Origin: Campylobacterales bacterium
GTDB lineage: Bacteria > Campylobacterota_A > Desulfurellia > JAADFJ01
Assembly: GCA_027080125.1 (NCBI GenBank)
Contig: JALWSW010000165.1
Span: 1-15,255, forward strand
DNA length: 15,255 nt
Direction: 5' to 3'
In this document: positions 1 through 7,642 of the stretch, piece by piece
Numbering within the stretch: position 1 is the first letter of the stretch
Layout of the letters: every line of letters starts with the position of its first letter
Notes under the pieces: generated by a model
The model's input: the letters and a program-made list of their open reading frames with translations, nothing else
Databases searched by the model: none
What the model was told of the DNA's origin: nothing
Program-made: the position numbers and the translations under genes

Positions 1-1476
1 CTGATTAGTTTTTTGTCTTCCGAGTCTGAAATCGGCTATATTTATGGAAGCCTTGCCAAGAATCGTTCCCACGTTGCCGATAAATCCGGGAATATCGCGG
101 TTTCTCATAAGTATAAGAATAGGTTGAGGTTCTACCTCGATATTAAATCCATCAAAACTCACTATTCGCGATTGACCCGATTCAAAAACGGTTCCGGCAA
201 TAGATCGTGTGTCCTCAGATGTTGTCAATGAAATTTTCAGAAGGTTAGTAAAATTTTTGCTCTTTTTAGTTGCGGTCTCAAGGGTGGTAACGCCCCGTTC
301 TTCTGCAACAATACTCGCATTTACATAGTTAAGAGTTTCCCTTAAATGCTCTTTTAATATTCCAACATAAATAAACGGCTTCAGCATAGGGGTAAATTCG
401 GAAATTGATCCTGAGGTTGATATTTCGATCTTTTTTGGTACTCCTTCGGTTACAGTTTTCAGAATTTTAGCCATATTCTCGGCAAGTTTAAGGAAAGGAG
501 AGAGGCTGGGAGGCATCTGCTTATCAGGCATAGGCAGGTTAAGGGCATTTGTAAATCCTTCACCATGCAGAGCGCCAATTACTTGATTTGCCGCCTCAGT
601 GGCAATTCTGGATTGTGCCTCCCGGGTATTGGCTCCGAGGTGAGGTGTTACAATAACATTATCAAGCGACAGCAGCGGGGAGTCTATGCAGGGTTCATGC
701 TCAAAAACATCTATTCCTGCCGCTGAAACCTTACCGGATTTTAGCGCTTCATAAAGATCCTTTTCGTTATAAAGTCCTCCCCTTGCGCAGTTTACCAAAA
801 TTACCCCGTCTTTTGCGATTTTCAGCTCTTTGGAGGTAATCATATCTATTGTTTCTTCGGTTTTAGGAGTATGTATAGTTATTATATCACTTCTTTTGAT
901 TAGCTCATGAAGCGATATCAGATATTCGCAATTCATATTCGTAGCCTTTTGCGGATCTATGTATGGATCATAAACCAGCACCCTGGCATTAAAGGCTATG
1001 CAGCGCTTTGCCACCTCAGGTCCTATATGTCCAAATCCTATTATACCTACCGTTTTTCCGTAAAGTTCACGCCCCATCCATTTTTTTCTGTTCCATATCT
1101 TTTTGTTTTTAAGCTCATTATGAGAGTACGGAAGCAGACGAAGGCAAGAAAGTATATGGTTCATTGTGTGCTCTACCGCTGCTATTGTATTTGCGGCAGG
1201 AACGTTCATTACCAGTATTCCTCTTCTTGATGCTTCCTCTATATCCACATTGTCGATACCAACGCCGGCTCTGACAATAACCTTAAGATTTTTGGATGCA
1301 TCCAAAAATCGCTTATCAACCGTTGTGGCGCTTCTGGTGATGACTGCATCCGCATCTGCCAGATGTTCGGGTAAACTGTTTTTCGGCAAATCCGCCAGCA
1401 CCTCTACGTTTAGCTTTGCCGCCTTCAGTATTTCTATTCCTACAGGTGAAATATTATCGGTTATAATTACCTTCAT
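1..1476 (-). CDS. serA: D-3-phosphoglycerate dehydrogenase, 3' end cut by window edge
   Basis: Cytosolic NAD-dependent enzyme that oxidises 3-phosphoglycerate to 3-phosphohydroxypyruvate, the first step of serine synthesis. The visible 492 codons start MKVIITDNISPVGIEIL. They carry the substrate-domain motif RAGVGIDNVD (from residue 69), the Rossmann motif GFGHIGPEVAKR (about 145-156) and the catalytic residues R232 (NCARGG), E261 (DVFEHEP) and H279 (TPHLGAN). The R-to-E spacing of 29 equals that recalled for E. coli SerA. After the catalytic core comes the long 'intervening' domain and then the start of a C-terminal ACT domain (RDIPGFIGNVGTILG, IADFRLGR). This is therefore the long, about 525-residue type, and only some 30 residues are missing off the left edge. 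The start at 1476 has AAGGAG six bases upstream and overlaps the stop of the preceding lipoprotein gene as ATGA, so the two are translationally coupled. The ACT domain suggests serine feedback, which is inferred. Confidence 0.97.
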   Translation of the reverse strand, partial: MKVIITDNISPVGIEILKAAKLNVEVLADLPKNSLPEHLADADAVITRSATTVDKRFLDASKNLKVIVRAGVGIDNVDIEEASRRGILVMNVPAANTIAAVEHTMNHILSCLRLLPYSHNELKNKKIWNRKKWMGRELYGKTVGIIGFGHIGPEVAKRCIAFNARVLVYDPYIDPQKATNMNCEYLISLHELIKRSDIITIHTPKTEETIDMITSKELKIAKDGVILVNCARGGLYNEKDLYEALKSGKVSAAGIDVFEHEPCIDSPLLSLDNVIVTPHLGANTREAQSRIATEAANQVIGALHGEGFTNALNLPMPDKQMPPSLSPFLKLAENMAKILKTVTEGVPKKIEISTSGSISEFTPMLKPFIYVGILKEHLRETLNYVNASIVAEERGVTTLETATKKSKNFTNLLKISLTTSEDTRSIAGTVFESGQSRIVSFDGFNIEVEPQPILILMRNRDIPGFIGNVGTILGKASINIADFRLGRQKTNQ

Positions 1477-2003
1477 CCGTTACTCCTTAAAAGTTTTTCT
1501 ATAAGCGCCCTCCATTCTGCTTGAGGAATAATTCCTACTATGCGCTTGTATATGTTTCCGTTTCTGTTTATTACTATATTTGTCGGAAGATATTCAATAT
1601 TGCCTACGATATGACGATTGACAGGGTTCTCCAATGCAACTTTAAATGGAATATCGAAGCGTTTTACAAAAGCCGGTATATTGCCTATTTGTCTATCGGT
1701 GCTTATGCTGATTATATCAAAACCTCTGCTTTTGTAGCTTCTGTAAAGCTCTTTAAGTTCCGGCATTTCAGCCTTGCACGCAGGGCACCAAGTAGCAAAG
1801 TAGTTCAGAATCACAACCTTTCCTTTATCTTTTGATAAGCTGAGAGTTTTGCCATCCAAAAGACGGAATGATAATGAATCTATCTGACTTTTGCTGTTCG
1901 ATTGTATAGTCGCTTTCGGTTTGTTTCCGATTTTACATCCTGACAATAGAACTACGGTGAAAACAACTGCCAATATCGATATTCCTTTATTGTATTTGAA
2001 CAT
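1473..2003 (-). CDS. TlpA/ResA-family thioredoxin-like lipoprotein
   Basis: Predicted extracytoplasmic thiol-disulfide oxidoreductase of 176 residues. The N-terminus has a short hydrophobic signal ending in the lipobox LLSGC, with C23 as the predicted lipidated cysteine, so the protein should be membrane-anchored and face the periplasm. The thioredoxin fold follows: FATWCPACKAEMPEL holds the redox pair C73 and C76, and P140 in EYLPTN is the expected cis-proline. The sequence order (AhpC/TSA-Redoxin type, active site WCPAC) fits the TlpA/ResA group, which reduces apocytochrome c haem-binding cysteines or other periplasmic disulfides. The actual partner cannot be read from this window because no cytochrome-maturation gene is nearby. 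The start at 2003 is fixed by a strong AGGAGG (2016-2011) seven bases upstream. It overlaps the end of ruvC by 17 nt, and its own stop overlaps serA as ATGA, so it is the middle gene of a three-gene operon. Confidence 0.92.
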   Translation of the reverse strand: MFKYNKGISILAVVFTVVLLSGCKIGNKPKATIQSNSKSQIDSLSFRLLDGKTLSLSKDKGKVVILNYFATWCPACKAEMPELKELYRSYKSRGFDIISISTDRQIGNIPAFVKRFDIPFKVALENPVNRHIVGNIEYLPTNIVINRNGNIYKRIVGIIPQAEWRALIEKLLRSNG

Positions 2004-2469
2004 TTTTTATCCTCCTGTTTTCTATACAACTGTGACACCATGCAACCGCCAGCGCATCAGATGCGTCGAACGGAATATCACCCATATCTATATTTAAGAT
2101 TTTCTCAAGCATGGTTTTTACCTGTTCTTTTGAAGCTCTTCCGTATCCGGTTAATTCCTTTTTTACCTCCGTCGGATTATATTCATATATTTTTGTATGT
2201 AAATTCAAAGCTGCAATAAGCACCGCCGATCTGACATGTCCAAGCACAAAGGCAACGTGAGGATTTTTAGCCAGAAATGCGTTTTCTATTGCCAAAATAT
2301 CGGGCTTTTCCTCTCTTATAATGCTGCTTATCTCATCATATATCTTTTTTAGCTTCTCAAATATGTTGAGTTTGGAATCTAACTTCAGCACCCTCAAATC
2401 TATTGCTTTGCCATCTATAAGTGCTATTCCCAATATTCTGCTTCCCGGATCAACCCCTAAAATCTTCAT
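1987..2469 (-). CDS. ruvC: Holliday junction resolvase RuvC
   Basis: Cytosolic Mg-dependent endonuclease that, with RuvAB, cuts Holliday junctions during recombination and repair. The protein is 160 residues. It opens with MKILGVDPGSRILGIALID, which carries the first catalytic aspartate (D7). It continues with ILAIENAFLAKNP (second acidic residue E), the RuvC helix YNPTEVKKELTGYGRASKEQV, and near the end FDASDALAVAWCH with the last two acidic residues. All four catalytic positions are present and the length is close to the family's 155-175 residues. A longer reading from an ATG at 2517 adds 16 residues before the conserved start and has no SD, so 2469 is preferred. There is no SD at 2469 either, but a -10-like box ends 8 nt upstream (see the promoter entry). 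It heads the operon with the TlpA-like gene and serA. ruvA and ruvB are not in the window. Confidence 0.95.
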   Translation of the reverse strand: MKILGVDPGSRILGIALIDGKAIDLRVLKLDSKLNIFEKLKKIYDEISSIIREEKPDILAIENAFLAKNPHVAFVLGHVRSAVLIAALNLHTKIYEYNPTEVKKELTGYGRASKEQVKTMLEKILNIDMGDIPFDASDALAVAWCHSCIENRRIKNVQIQ

Positions 2470-2477
2470 TGTTATCA

Positions 2478-2505
2478 ATTTTATGACAATTTTTATGCTT
2501 TGCAA
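2478..2505 (-). promoter_or_regulatory. Candidate ruvC promoter, nearly leaderless
   Basis: Reading leftward, TTGCAA (2505-2500, 4/6 to the -35 consensus), a 16-nt spacer and TAAAAT (2483-2478, 5/6 to TATAAT) precede the ruvC ATG at 2469 by 8 nt. Transcription would then start about 0-2 nt before the ATG. No SD is visible. The assignment rests on motif reading only. Confidence 0.45.
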
Positions 2506-2517
2506 TGTTGACAACAT
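2505..2517. promoter_or_regulatory. 13-bp palindrome, candidate operator
   Basis: ATGTTG-A-CAACAT is a perfect inverted repeat with 6-base arms and one central base. It covers the TTGACA -35 box of the rightward operon and touches the -35-like box of ruvC on the other strand. A small dimeric repressor bound here could affect both directions. No regulator gene is adjacent, so the operator role is inference. Confidence 0.35.
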
Positions 2518-2536
2518 AAAAATCTTGTTTTAGATT
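2508..2536 (+). promoter_or_regulatory. Promoter of the PHP-PQQ-htrA-ftsH operon
   Basis: A perfect TTGACA (2508-2513), a 17-nt spacer and TAGATT (2531-2536, 4/6 to TATAAT) form a sigma70-type promoter. The predicted start near 2543 gives a leader of about 45 nt carrying an AAAGGAG ribosome site before the GTG at 2589. It lies in the 119-bp divergent gap between ruvC and the PHP gene. Confidence 0.55.
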
Positions 2537-2575
2537 GATACAAACGGTATCGGTTAGATTTTATGATTTATATAT

Positions 2576-2582
2576 AAAGGAG
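2576..2582 (+). promoter_or_regulatory. Shine-Dalgarno site fixing the GTG start of the PHP gene
   Basis: AAAGGAG lies six bases before the GTG at 2589. The upstream in-frame start at 2535 would lie on or before the predicted transcription start and has no SD, so the GTG is chosen. Confidence 0.7.
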
Positions 2583-2588
2583 TCATTT

Positions 2589-3239
2589 GTGATAGATTTT
2601 CATATGCATACACTGGGCAGTGACGGTGAACTTCTGATTTCAGAGCTTGCCAGACGAGCCTCGGTTATCGGATATAGGGCGATTGCCATAACCGATCATT
2701 GTGATTTTTCCAATGTGGAAGAGCTTATAAAAGCAACATTAAAGGTAAAGCCCTATATTGAAAAACATTACAAAATAACGGTTTTGGCCGGAATTGAGAT
2801 TACTCACGTCCCACATGAGGATATAGGTAAGCTAACCGAAATTGCGCGCTCGCTTGGAGCCCAAATTGTCATTGTGCATGGAGAAACCGTTGTTGAACCG
2901 GTCGCAAAAGGCACCAATCGCGCGGCAATAGAAGCCGGAGTTGATATTCTGGCTCATCCCGGTCTGATAAGCAAAGCTGATGTGATGCTTGCAGCCCGTC
3001 GAGGAGTTGCCCTTGAGATAACCTCGCGCAAGGGACATAGTTTGACAAATGGGCATGTGGCAAGACTTTCAATCGAGTGTGGCGCAAAGCTGGTTATAGA
3101 TTCGGATAGTCACTGCATTTCCGATCTGCTCACCGCTGATATGGCAAAGTCGGTTTTGCTTGGTGCATCTTTAACCGAAGCCGAGGCGGAGATGGTGATA
3201 AATAACAATAGAGAGCTTTTAAAAAGGATTGTAAAATGA
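2589..3239 (+). CDS. PHP-domain phosphoesterase (histidinol-phosphatase-like)
   Basis: Predicted cytosolic metal-dependent phosphoesterase of 216 residues, consisting of one PHP domain. The four conserved metal-binding motifs are visible: FHMHT at the N-terminus (H5, H7), ITDHCDF (D36, H37) with GIE (E70), VHGE (H97) with AHPG (H123), and DSDSH near the C-terminus (D171, D173, H175). Members of this family hydrolyse histidinol phosphate, nucleotides or other phosphate esters with two or three metal ions. The substrate here is not shown by the sequence, and no histidine-synthesis gene is nearby. The GTG start is supported by AAAGGAG at 6-nt spacing and by the protein then beginning two residues before the DFHMHT motif. 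Its TGA overlaps the ATG of the next lipoprotein gene (ATGA). It leads a putative operon of envelope proteostasis genes, an odd setting for this enzyme class. Confidence 0.88.
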   Translation: MIDFHMHTLGSDGELLISELARRASVIGYRAIAITDHCDFSNVEELIKATLKVKPYIEKHYKITVLAGIEITHVPHEDIGKLTEIARSLGAQIVIVHGETVVEPVAKGTNRAAIEAGVDILAHPGLISKADVMLAARRGVALEITSRKGHSLTNGHVARLSIECGAKLVIDSDSHCISDLLTADMAKSVLLGASLTEAEAEMVINNNRELLKRIVK

Positions 3240-4393
3240 AACCGATTGCAGCGATTTTTTTTGTGTTGGTTATACTATCAGGATGCTCGGGCGGTTATTA
3301 TAGAGGTATCAACAATAATGTTACAAAGCATAATAGCGTTGTTTCGGGTGGTTTGATAGAAAAAGGGACATCAAACTGGTATAATACCGAATTAAAACCG
3401 CCTTTGTTGGTAGATACAACCTACAGTATAGGCAGACTGTCAAGGCAAAATTTATTCTTTTACGGAGCAGATGGCTATATAGGTGATAAGGACGGATGGC
3501 TATACAGGATAGAACCGGACAAAAACAAGGTTGAAAAACTATTAAAAATAGACGGTCAAATCGGATTTTCCGGTTGTATTTCCAATAATAGTTTTTATTT
3601 TTCGGACTTGAGCGGTAATCTTTATTCCTATGATATTACCAGCGGTAAATTATCGACTCAGCAAGCTGATTTTCCGGTTTACTCAAAGCCGGTTTGCGGA
3701 AAGCAGGCATATTTCCTTGATAGCAACCAAACACTGTATGCGATTGAAAAAGGAGAAATTTTATGGAACTATCATTTTATCGGCGCACAGATTGCAACAG
3801 AAGGGGATGCCTCGCCATTGATTGATGGCAAATATCTTGTTGTTGCAACAAACGACGGATTTCTTTACGAGATTGCCGATGGCAATATGATTCAATCTGT
3901 TGAAGTTGATCGGAGCGATACTATGAATGCTACAAAGGATATCGACTCACCTCCGGTTGCAGATATTCTGGGCAATATATATGCGGTGACGGTAAACGGC
4001 ATTATTGCCTCTTTTGATAAAAGATTTCGATTTTTATGGAAGACGCAAGGTTCTCCCGCCTCTGCGGAGTTGATTTTGAGTCCCAACGAGTTGATTATTC
4101 CCGGGCTTGACGGAACTATTTCCTCCTATGACACAGATACCGGAAATTTATTATGGAGATTAAATATTAGCGAAAAACCGTTGATTAGTTCACCGATTAT
4201 GCTTGAAAAAACAATATATCAACCTACCTTGGATGGCTATCTATACGCGATATCAGAGAACGGGAGGATATTATGGAAGGAAAAGATAGATGGCTCGGGT
4301 TTTCTTTCAAAACCGGTTTTTCATAATGGATTTCTCTATCTCGCAGCACGTGATGGTATAATCTACAAACTAAAATCAGCAAAACAGAAATAG
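3236..4393 (+). CDS. PQQ-repeat beta-propeller lipoprotein, BamB-like
   Basis: Predicted lipoprotein of 385 residues. The signal peptide ends in the lipobox ILSGC (C17). The rest is made of repeated propeller blades: recurring patterns of the type DGxLYxI followed by xLWxxxxxG are seen as EILWNYHFIG, FRFLWKTQGSP, NLLWRLNISE and RILWKEKIDG. Such PQQ-like repeats lack the quinone cofactor in BamB-type proteins and act as scaffolds. Length (BamB is about 390), lipidation and repeat type fit BamB, the lipoprotein of the outer-membrane beta-barrel assembly machine, but other PQQ-like lipoproteins look alike, so the name is not certain. ATG at 3236 overlaps the preceding stop (ATGA) and has AAGGA seven bases upstream. 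The gene's own stop is embedded in the SD of htrA (TAGGAGG), so expression with the protease is likely coupled. The pairing with HtrA supports a role in envelope protein folding. Confidence 0.85.
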   Translation: MKPIAAIFFVLVILSGCSGGYYRGINNNVTKHNSVVSGGLIEKGTSNWYNTELKPPLLVDTTYSIGRLSRQNLFFYGADGYIGDKDGWLYRIEPDKNKVEKLLKIDGQIGFSGCISNNSFYFSDLSGNLYSYDITSGKLSTQQADFPVYSKPVCGKQAYFLDSNQTLYAIEKGEILWNYHFIGAQIATEGDASPLIDGKYLVVATNDGFLYEIADGNMIQSVEVDRSDTMNATKDIDSPPVADILGNIYAVTVNGIIASFDKRFRFLWKTQGSPASAELILSPNELIIPGLDGTISSYDTDTGNLLWRLNISEKPLISSPIMLEKTIYQPTLDGYLYAISENGRILWKEKIDGSGFLSKPVFHNGFLYLAARDGIIYKLKSAKQK

Positions 4394-4397
4394 GAGG
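4392..4397 (+). promoter_or_regulatory. Shine-Dalgarno site that decides the TTG start of htrA
   Basis: AGGAGG overlaps the upstream TAG stop and lies 6 nt before TTG at 4404. A nearer ATG at 4399 is only 1 nt from the SD and reads ATG-GTT-TGA, a two-codon dead end in another frame. The TTG is therefore the real start. Confidence 0.75.
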
Positions 4398-4403
4398 CAT
4401 GGT

Positions 4404-5801
4404 TTGAAACGATTTTTATCTATAATTTTTATAGGTTTGTTTATGTTTGGCAGTGCGTCTGCCGCTTCTGTGTTTAGCCAACCAAAAAAAACAAGACTGA
4501 CCTTTGAGCAGATCAGCAAGCAGGATCTGAAGGCTGTTGTCAATATAAGCACCTCTCATACGGTAGTTAACAGACAGTTTGGCAATTTTCATCAGTTTTT
4601 CGGACAAAACGATCCTTTTGAGCGATTCTTCGGGCAGTTTTTCAGGAATTTTCCCGGCGTGCCGCGTAAATATGTAGAGCGCTCTTTAGGTTCCGGTTTT
4701 ATTATAACCCATGACGGATATATTCTGACAAACAATCATGTAATAGCAAAAGCCGACAAGATAAAGGTGACGCTTCCGGACGGAAGGGTGTTTAAGGGAA
4801 AGGTCGTAGGAGCCGATAAAAAGACTGATATCGCACTTGTAAAGATAGATGCGAAAAATCTTCCGATTATACGTTTGGGCGATTCCTCGAAGGTTCAGAT
4901 AGGAGACAGTGTGCTTGCAATAGGCAATCCTTTCGGACTAAACGGTACCGTAACCTCAGGCATAATAAGCGCAAAGGGACGGGTTATAGGAGAAGGACCT
5001 TACGATAATTTTCTTCAGACCGATGCGGCAATCAACCCGGGCAACTCCGGCGGTCCGCTTGTTGATATGTATGGAGATGCAATAGGTATCAATACCGCAA
5101 TCATAGCGTCCGGTCAGGGAATTGGTTTTGCAATTCCTATCAATATGGCAAAAGAGCTTTTGCCTCAGCTTAGATCAGGGCATGTAGAAAGAGGCTATCT
5201 CGGTGTTTATATGCAGCCTGTTACTGCTGACATAAAAAAGGCGTTTCATCTGAAAAATAACGGCGGTGCGCTTGTTTCCGATGTTATAAAAGGCACTCCT
5301 GCCTGGAAAGCAGGAATCAAACGCGGAGATGTGATTATCAAGGTAGACGGAAGCAAAATCAAGAATCCGACCGATTTAGCTATAAAAATCGGCTCTTACA
5401 AGCCAGGAACCGAGGTTGATATCACCGTAATCAGAAACGGCTCTATTATAGACAAAAAGGTAAAGCTTTCTAAGGCGACTTCAAAGGTTGCCGGGAACGA
5501 AAATCGTTTTACCTCAAACAAAAAACTTGGCATAGAGATCTCTCCGATTACACCGGAATTGAAGGCAAAATACAGAATTAAAGAACATGAGGGTGTTGTT
5601 ATTATATCTGTTGAACCCGGCTCTCCTGCTGCTGCAGTTGGTCTTTCACCCGGAGATGTAATTCTTGAGGTTGACAGAGAAAAGATTAAAGATATAAACG
5701 ATTTTGAAAGGATTATGAAAAACGCAATAAAAAGATCACCGATTTTGTTTTTGGTTCGTCGCGGAAAGGCTACGATATATATTACTATTGATTTGGGATA
5801 A
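4404..5801 (+). CDS. htrA: Periplasmic serine protease of the HtrA/DegP-DegQ family
   Basis: Periplasmic chaperone-protease of 465 residues that degrades or holds misfolded envelope proteins. A Sec signal peptide (MKRFLSIIFIGLFMFG, likely cut after SASA near residue 20) is followed by a chymotrypsin-like domain with the full catalytic triad: H112 (TNNHVI), D142 (KTDIALVKI) and S215 (NPGNSGGPL). The phenylalanine-rich stretch at 59-86 (NFHQFFGQNDPFERFFGQFF) corresponds to the LA loop that links subunits in DegP and DegQ. Two PDZ domains follow, about 262-355 (YLGVYMQPV, GTPAWKAGIKRGDVI) and 372-465 (GSPAAAVGLSPGDVI). Two PDZ domains place it with DegP/DegQ rather than DegS. The start is TTG, chosen because AGGAGG lies six bases upstream. 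The stop overlaps ftsH by one base (TAATG). Co-transcription with a BamB-like lipoprotein and FtsH suggests a shared envelope-stress role. Confidence 0.96.
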   Translation: MKRFLSIIFIGLFMFGSASAASVFSQPKKTRLTFEQISKQDLKAVVNISTSHTVVNRQFGNFHQFFGQNDPFERFFGQFFRNFPGVPRKYVERSLGSGFIITHDGYILTNNHVIAKADKIKVTLPDGRVFKGKVVGADKKTDIALVKIDAKNLPIIRLGDSSKVQIGDSVLAIGNPFGLNGTVTSGIISAKGRVIGEGPYDNFLQTDAAINPGNSGGPLVDMYGDAIGINTAIIASGQGIGFAIPINMAKELLPQLRSGHVERGYLGVYMQPVTADIKKAFHLKNNGGALVSDVIKGTPAWKAGIKRGDVIIKVDGSKIKNPTDLAIKIGSYKPGTEVDITVIRNGSIIDKKVKLSKATSKVAGNENRFTSNKKLGIEISPITPELKAKYRIKEHEGVVIISVEPGSPAAAVGLSPGDVILEVDREKIKDINDFERIMKNAIKRSPILFLVRRGKATIYITIDLG

Positions 5802-7642
5802 TGAATAAGAATCTACCCAATTTCGGCTCACCGAAAAATATTAAACTGTTTTTGTGGTATGCGGTTGCGGCTATTATTCTTGTTTATCTATATCAGTCTT
5901 TTGTAAAATTTCCTTCCGAGACACTTAGCTACAGCAGATTTATACAGCTTGTCAATGCCAATAAGGTTAAGAAAGTATCGATTGGCAAAGATTATATAAA
6001 AGGAATTTATGATGCCAACAACAAAAAGATTCAGTTTTCGGTGATAAGGGTAGAGGATAAAAATCTTGTCAAACTTTTACTCAAACATGGCGTGGAGGTG
6101 GATGGGGTTATTTCCTCGGATTGGCTCAATAATCTTATATTCGGATGGATATTGCCGTTTGGGGTTCTGTTTTTTATCTGGTATATGCTGAGCCGCAAAA
6201 TGAAAAATTCAAGCACGAGCATCTTTGGCTTTGGCAAGGGCAGATTCAGGATTTATACAAATCAAAGGCCCGATACGACTTTCAAAGATGTTGCCGGAGA
6301 GAAAGAAGCAAAGGAAGAAATTAGCGAGATTATTGAATTTTTGAAAGATCCGGAAAGATTTAAAAATCTTGGCGGAAGAATGCCCAAAGGCGTGCTTCTT
6401 GTAGGACCTCCCGGAACAGGAAAGACCTTACTGGCAAGGGCTGTTGCCGGAGAGGCGAGGGTTCCGTTTATCAGCATTTCAGGGTCGGAATTTGTTGAGA
6501 TGTTTGTGGGAGTAGGTGCATCCAGGGTAAGAGATCTGTTCGAGACAGCCAAAAAGATGGCGCCTTGCATCGTTTTTATTGATGAGATTGATACAATCGG
6601 CAAGAGCAGGGCGATAAGCTCTGTTACGGGAGGCAACGATGAAAGGGAGCAGACGCTAAATCAATTGCTTGCCGAGATGGATGGATTTGATTCGAGCGGT
6701 GGAGTCATTATTCTTGCTGCAACCAACCGACCCGATATACTGGATCCCGCATTGCTGCGACCGGGACGTTTTGACAGGCAGATTTTGGTTGATAAACCTG
6801 ATCTGGACGGCAGAGAGGCGATATTTAAGGTTCATCTTAAAAAAATTAAGATTGATGATGAGGTTGACCCGAAAAAGCTTGCCCAGCAAACTGTCGGGCT
6901 ATCAGGCGCAGATATTGCAAATGTTGTCAACGAGGCTGCACTCTTGGCAGGCAGAGAGGAATCCAGCTATGTCAAGATGAAGCATCTCGAAGAAGCTATC
7001 GAACGTCAGCAGGTTGGTCTTGAAAGAAAGAGCAGGCGGATAAATGTCAACGAAAAGGAGATTATTGCATACCACGAAACAGGCCATGCAATTGTGGCTG
7101 AGATGGTTAAATTTTCCGAACCGGTTCAGAAAATTTCCATTATACCAAGAGGCTTGGCGGCGCTGGGATACACATCTCAGCGCCCGCTTGAGGACAGATA
7201 TCTGATGAGAAAAGATGAAATAATGGACAAAATTGCCGTTCTTTTCGGAGGCAGGGTTGCAGAGGAGATAATATTTAACGATATTTCAACCGGAGCACAA
7301 AATGATCTTGCAAGAGCTACAGATATGGCAAAATCGCTTGTTGCAAGGCTTGGAATGGATGAAACAGTAGGACCTGTGATATTTGATGATACACAAAAAG
7401 CAATATTGAAAAACCCGTATTCACCTGCCTATAGCGATATAAGTGAGGAAACCAAAAATATTATAGAAAAAAGTGTCAAAAAGATTCTGGATAAGGCGCA
7501 TTCTCATGCTAGCAAAATATTGCGAGAGAATCGTGATAAGCTGGAAAAGATTGCAAAACTGCTTATAGAAAAGGAAACATTAAGCGGAGATGACCTGAGA
7601 AAGATACTTGGCATATCAAGAAGTACTGTAGAGGTTTCTTAA
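5801..7642 (+). CDS. ftsH: ATP-dependent zinc metalloprotease FtsH
   Basis: Membrane-anchored hexameric AAA+ protease of 613 residues that extracts and degrades membrane and regulatory proteins. Order of parts: TM1 about 16-33; a small periplasmic domain (about 35-108); TM2 about 111-130; then the AAA domain with Walker A GPPGTGKT (202-209), Walker B CIVFIDEID (256-264), the second-region-of-homology motif ATNRPDILDPALLRPGRFDR with arginine fingers R323 and R326, and the pore motif FVGVGA. The M41 protease domain has the zinc motif HETGH (425-429) and third-ligand D502 in TGAQNDLARAT. All catalytic residues are intact, and the length is slightly short of E. coli's 644, mainly in the C-terminal tail. 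The start codon overlaps the htrA stop by one base with no strong SD, implying coupled translation. The TAA stop interlocks with the stop of the convergent FapA-family gene. Confidence 0.98.
   Translation: MNKNLPNFGSPKNIKLFLWYAVAAIILVYLYQSFVKFPSETLSYSRFIQLVNANKVKKVSIGKDYIKGIYDANNKKIQFSVIRVEDKNLVKLLLKHGVEVDGVISSDWLNNLIFGWILPFGVLFFIWYMLSRKMKNSSTSIFGFGKGRFRIYTNQRPDTTFKDVAGEKEAKEEISEIIEFLKDPERFKNLGGRMPKGVLLVGPPGTGKTLLARAVAGEARVPFISISGSEFVEMFVGVGASRVRDLFETAKKMAPCIVFIDEIDTIGKSRAISSVTGGNDEREQTLNQLLAEMDGFDSSGGVIILAATNRPDILDPALLRPGRFDRQILVDKPDLDGREAIFKVHLKKIKIDDEVDPKKLAQQTVGLSGADIANVVNEAALLAGREESSYVKMKHLEEAIERQQVGLERKSRRINVNEKEIIAYHETGHAIVAEMVKFSEPVQKISIIPRGLAALGYTSQRPLEDRYLMRKDEIMDKIAVLFGGRVAEEIIFNDISTGAQNDLARATDMAKSLVARLGMDETVGPVIFDDTQKAILKNPYSPAYSDISEETKNIIEKSVKKILDKAHSHASKILRENRDKLEKIAKLLIEKETLSGDDLRKILGISRSTVEVS

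Noticed and set aside
907..1504. Open frames on the + strand across the serA region
   Set aside because: The minus strand encodes a complete SerA catalytic core here, so these are shadows.
2470..2517. Upstream ATG start for RuvC adding 16 residues
   Set aside because: The added residues precede the canonical MKILGVDPGS opening, there is no SD, and the region holds promoter-like boxes.
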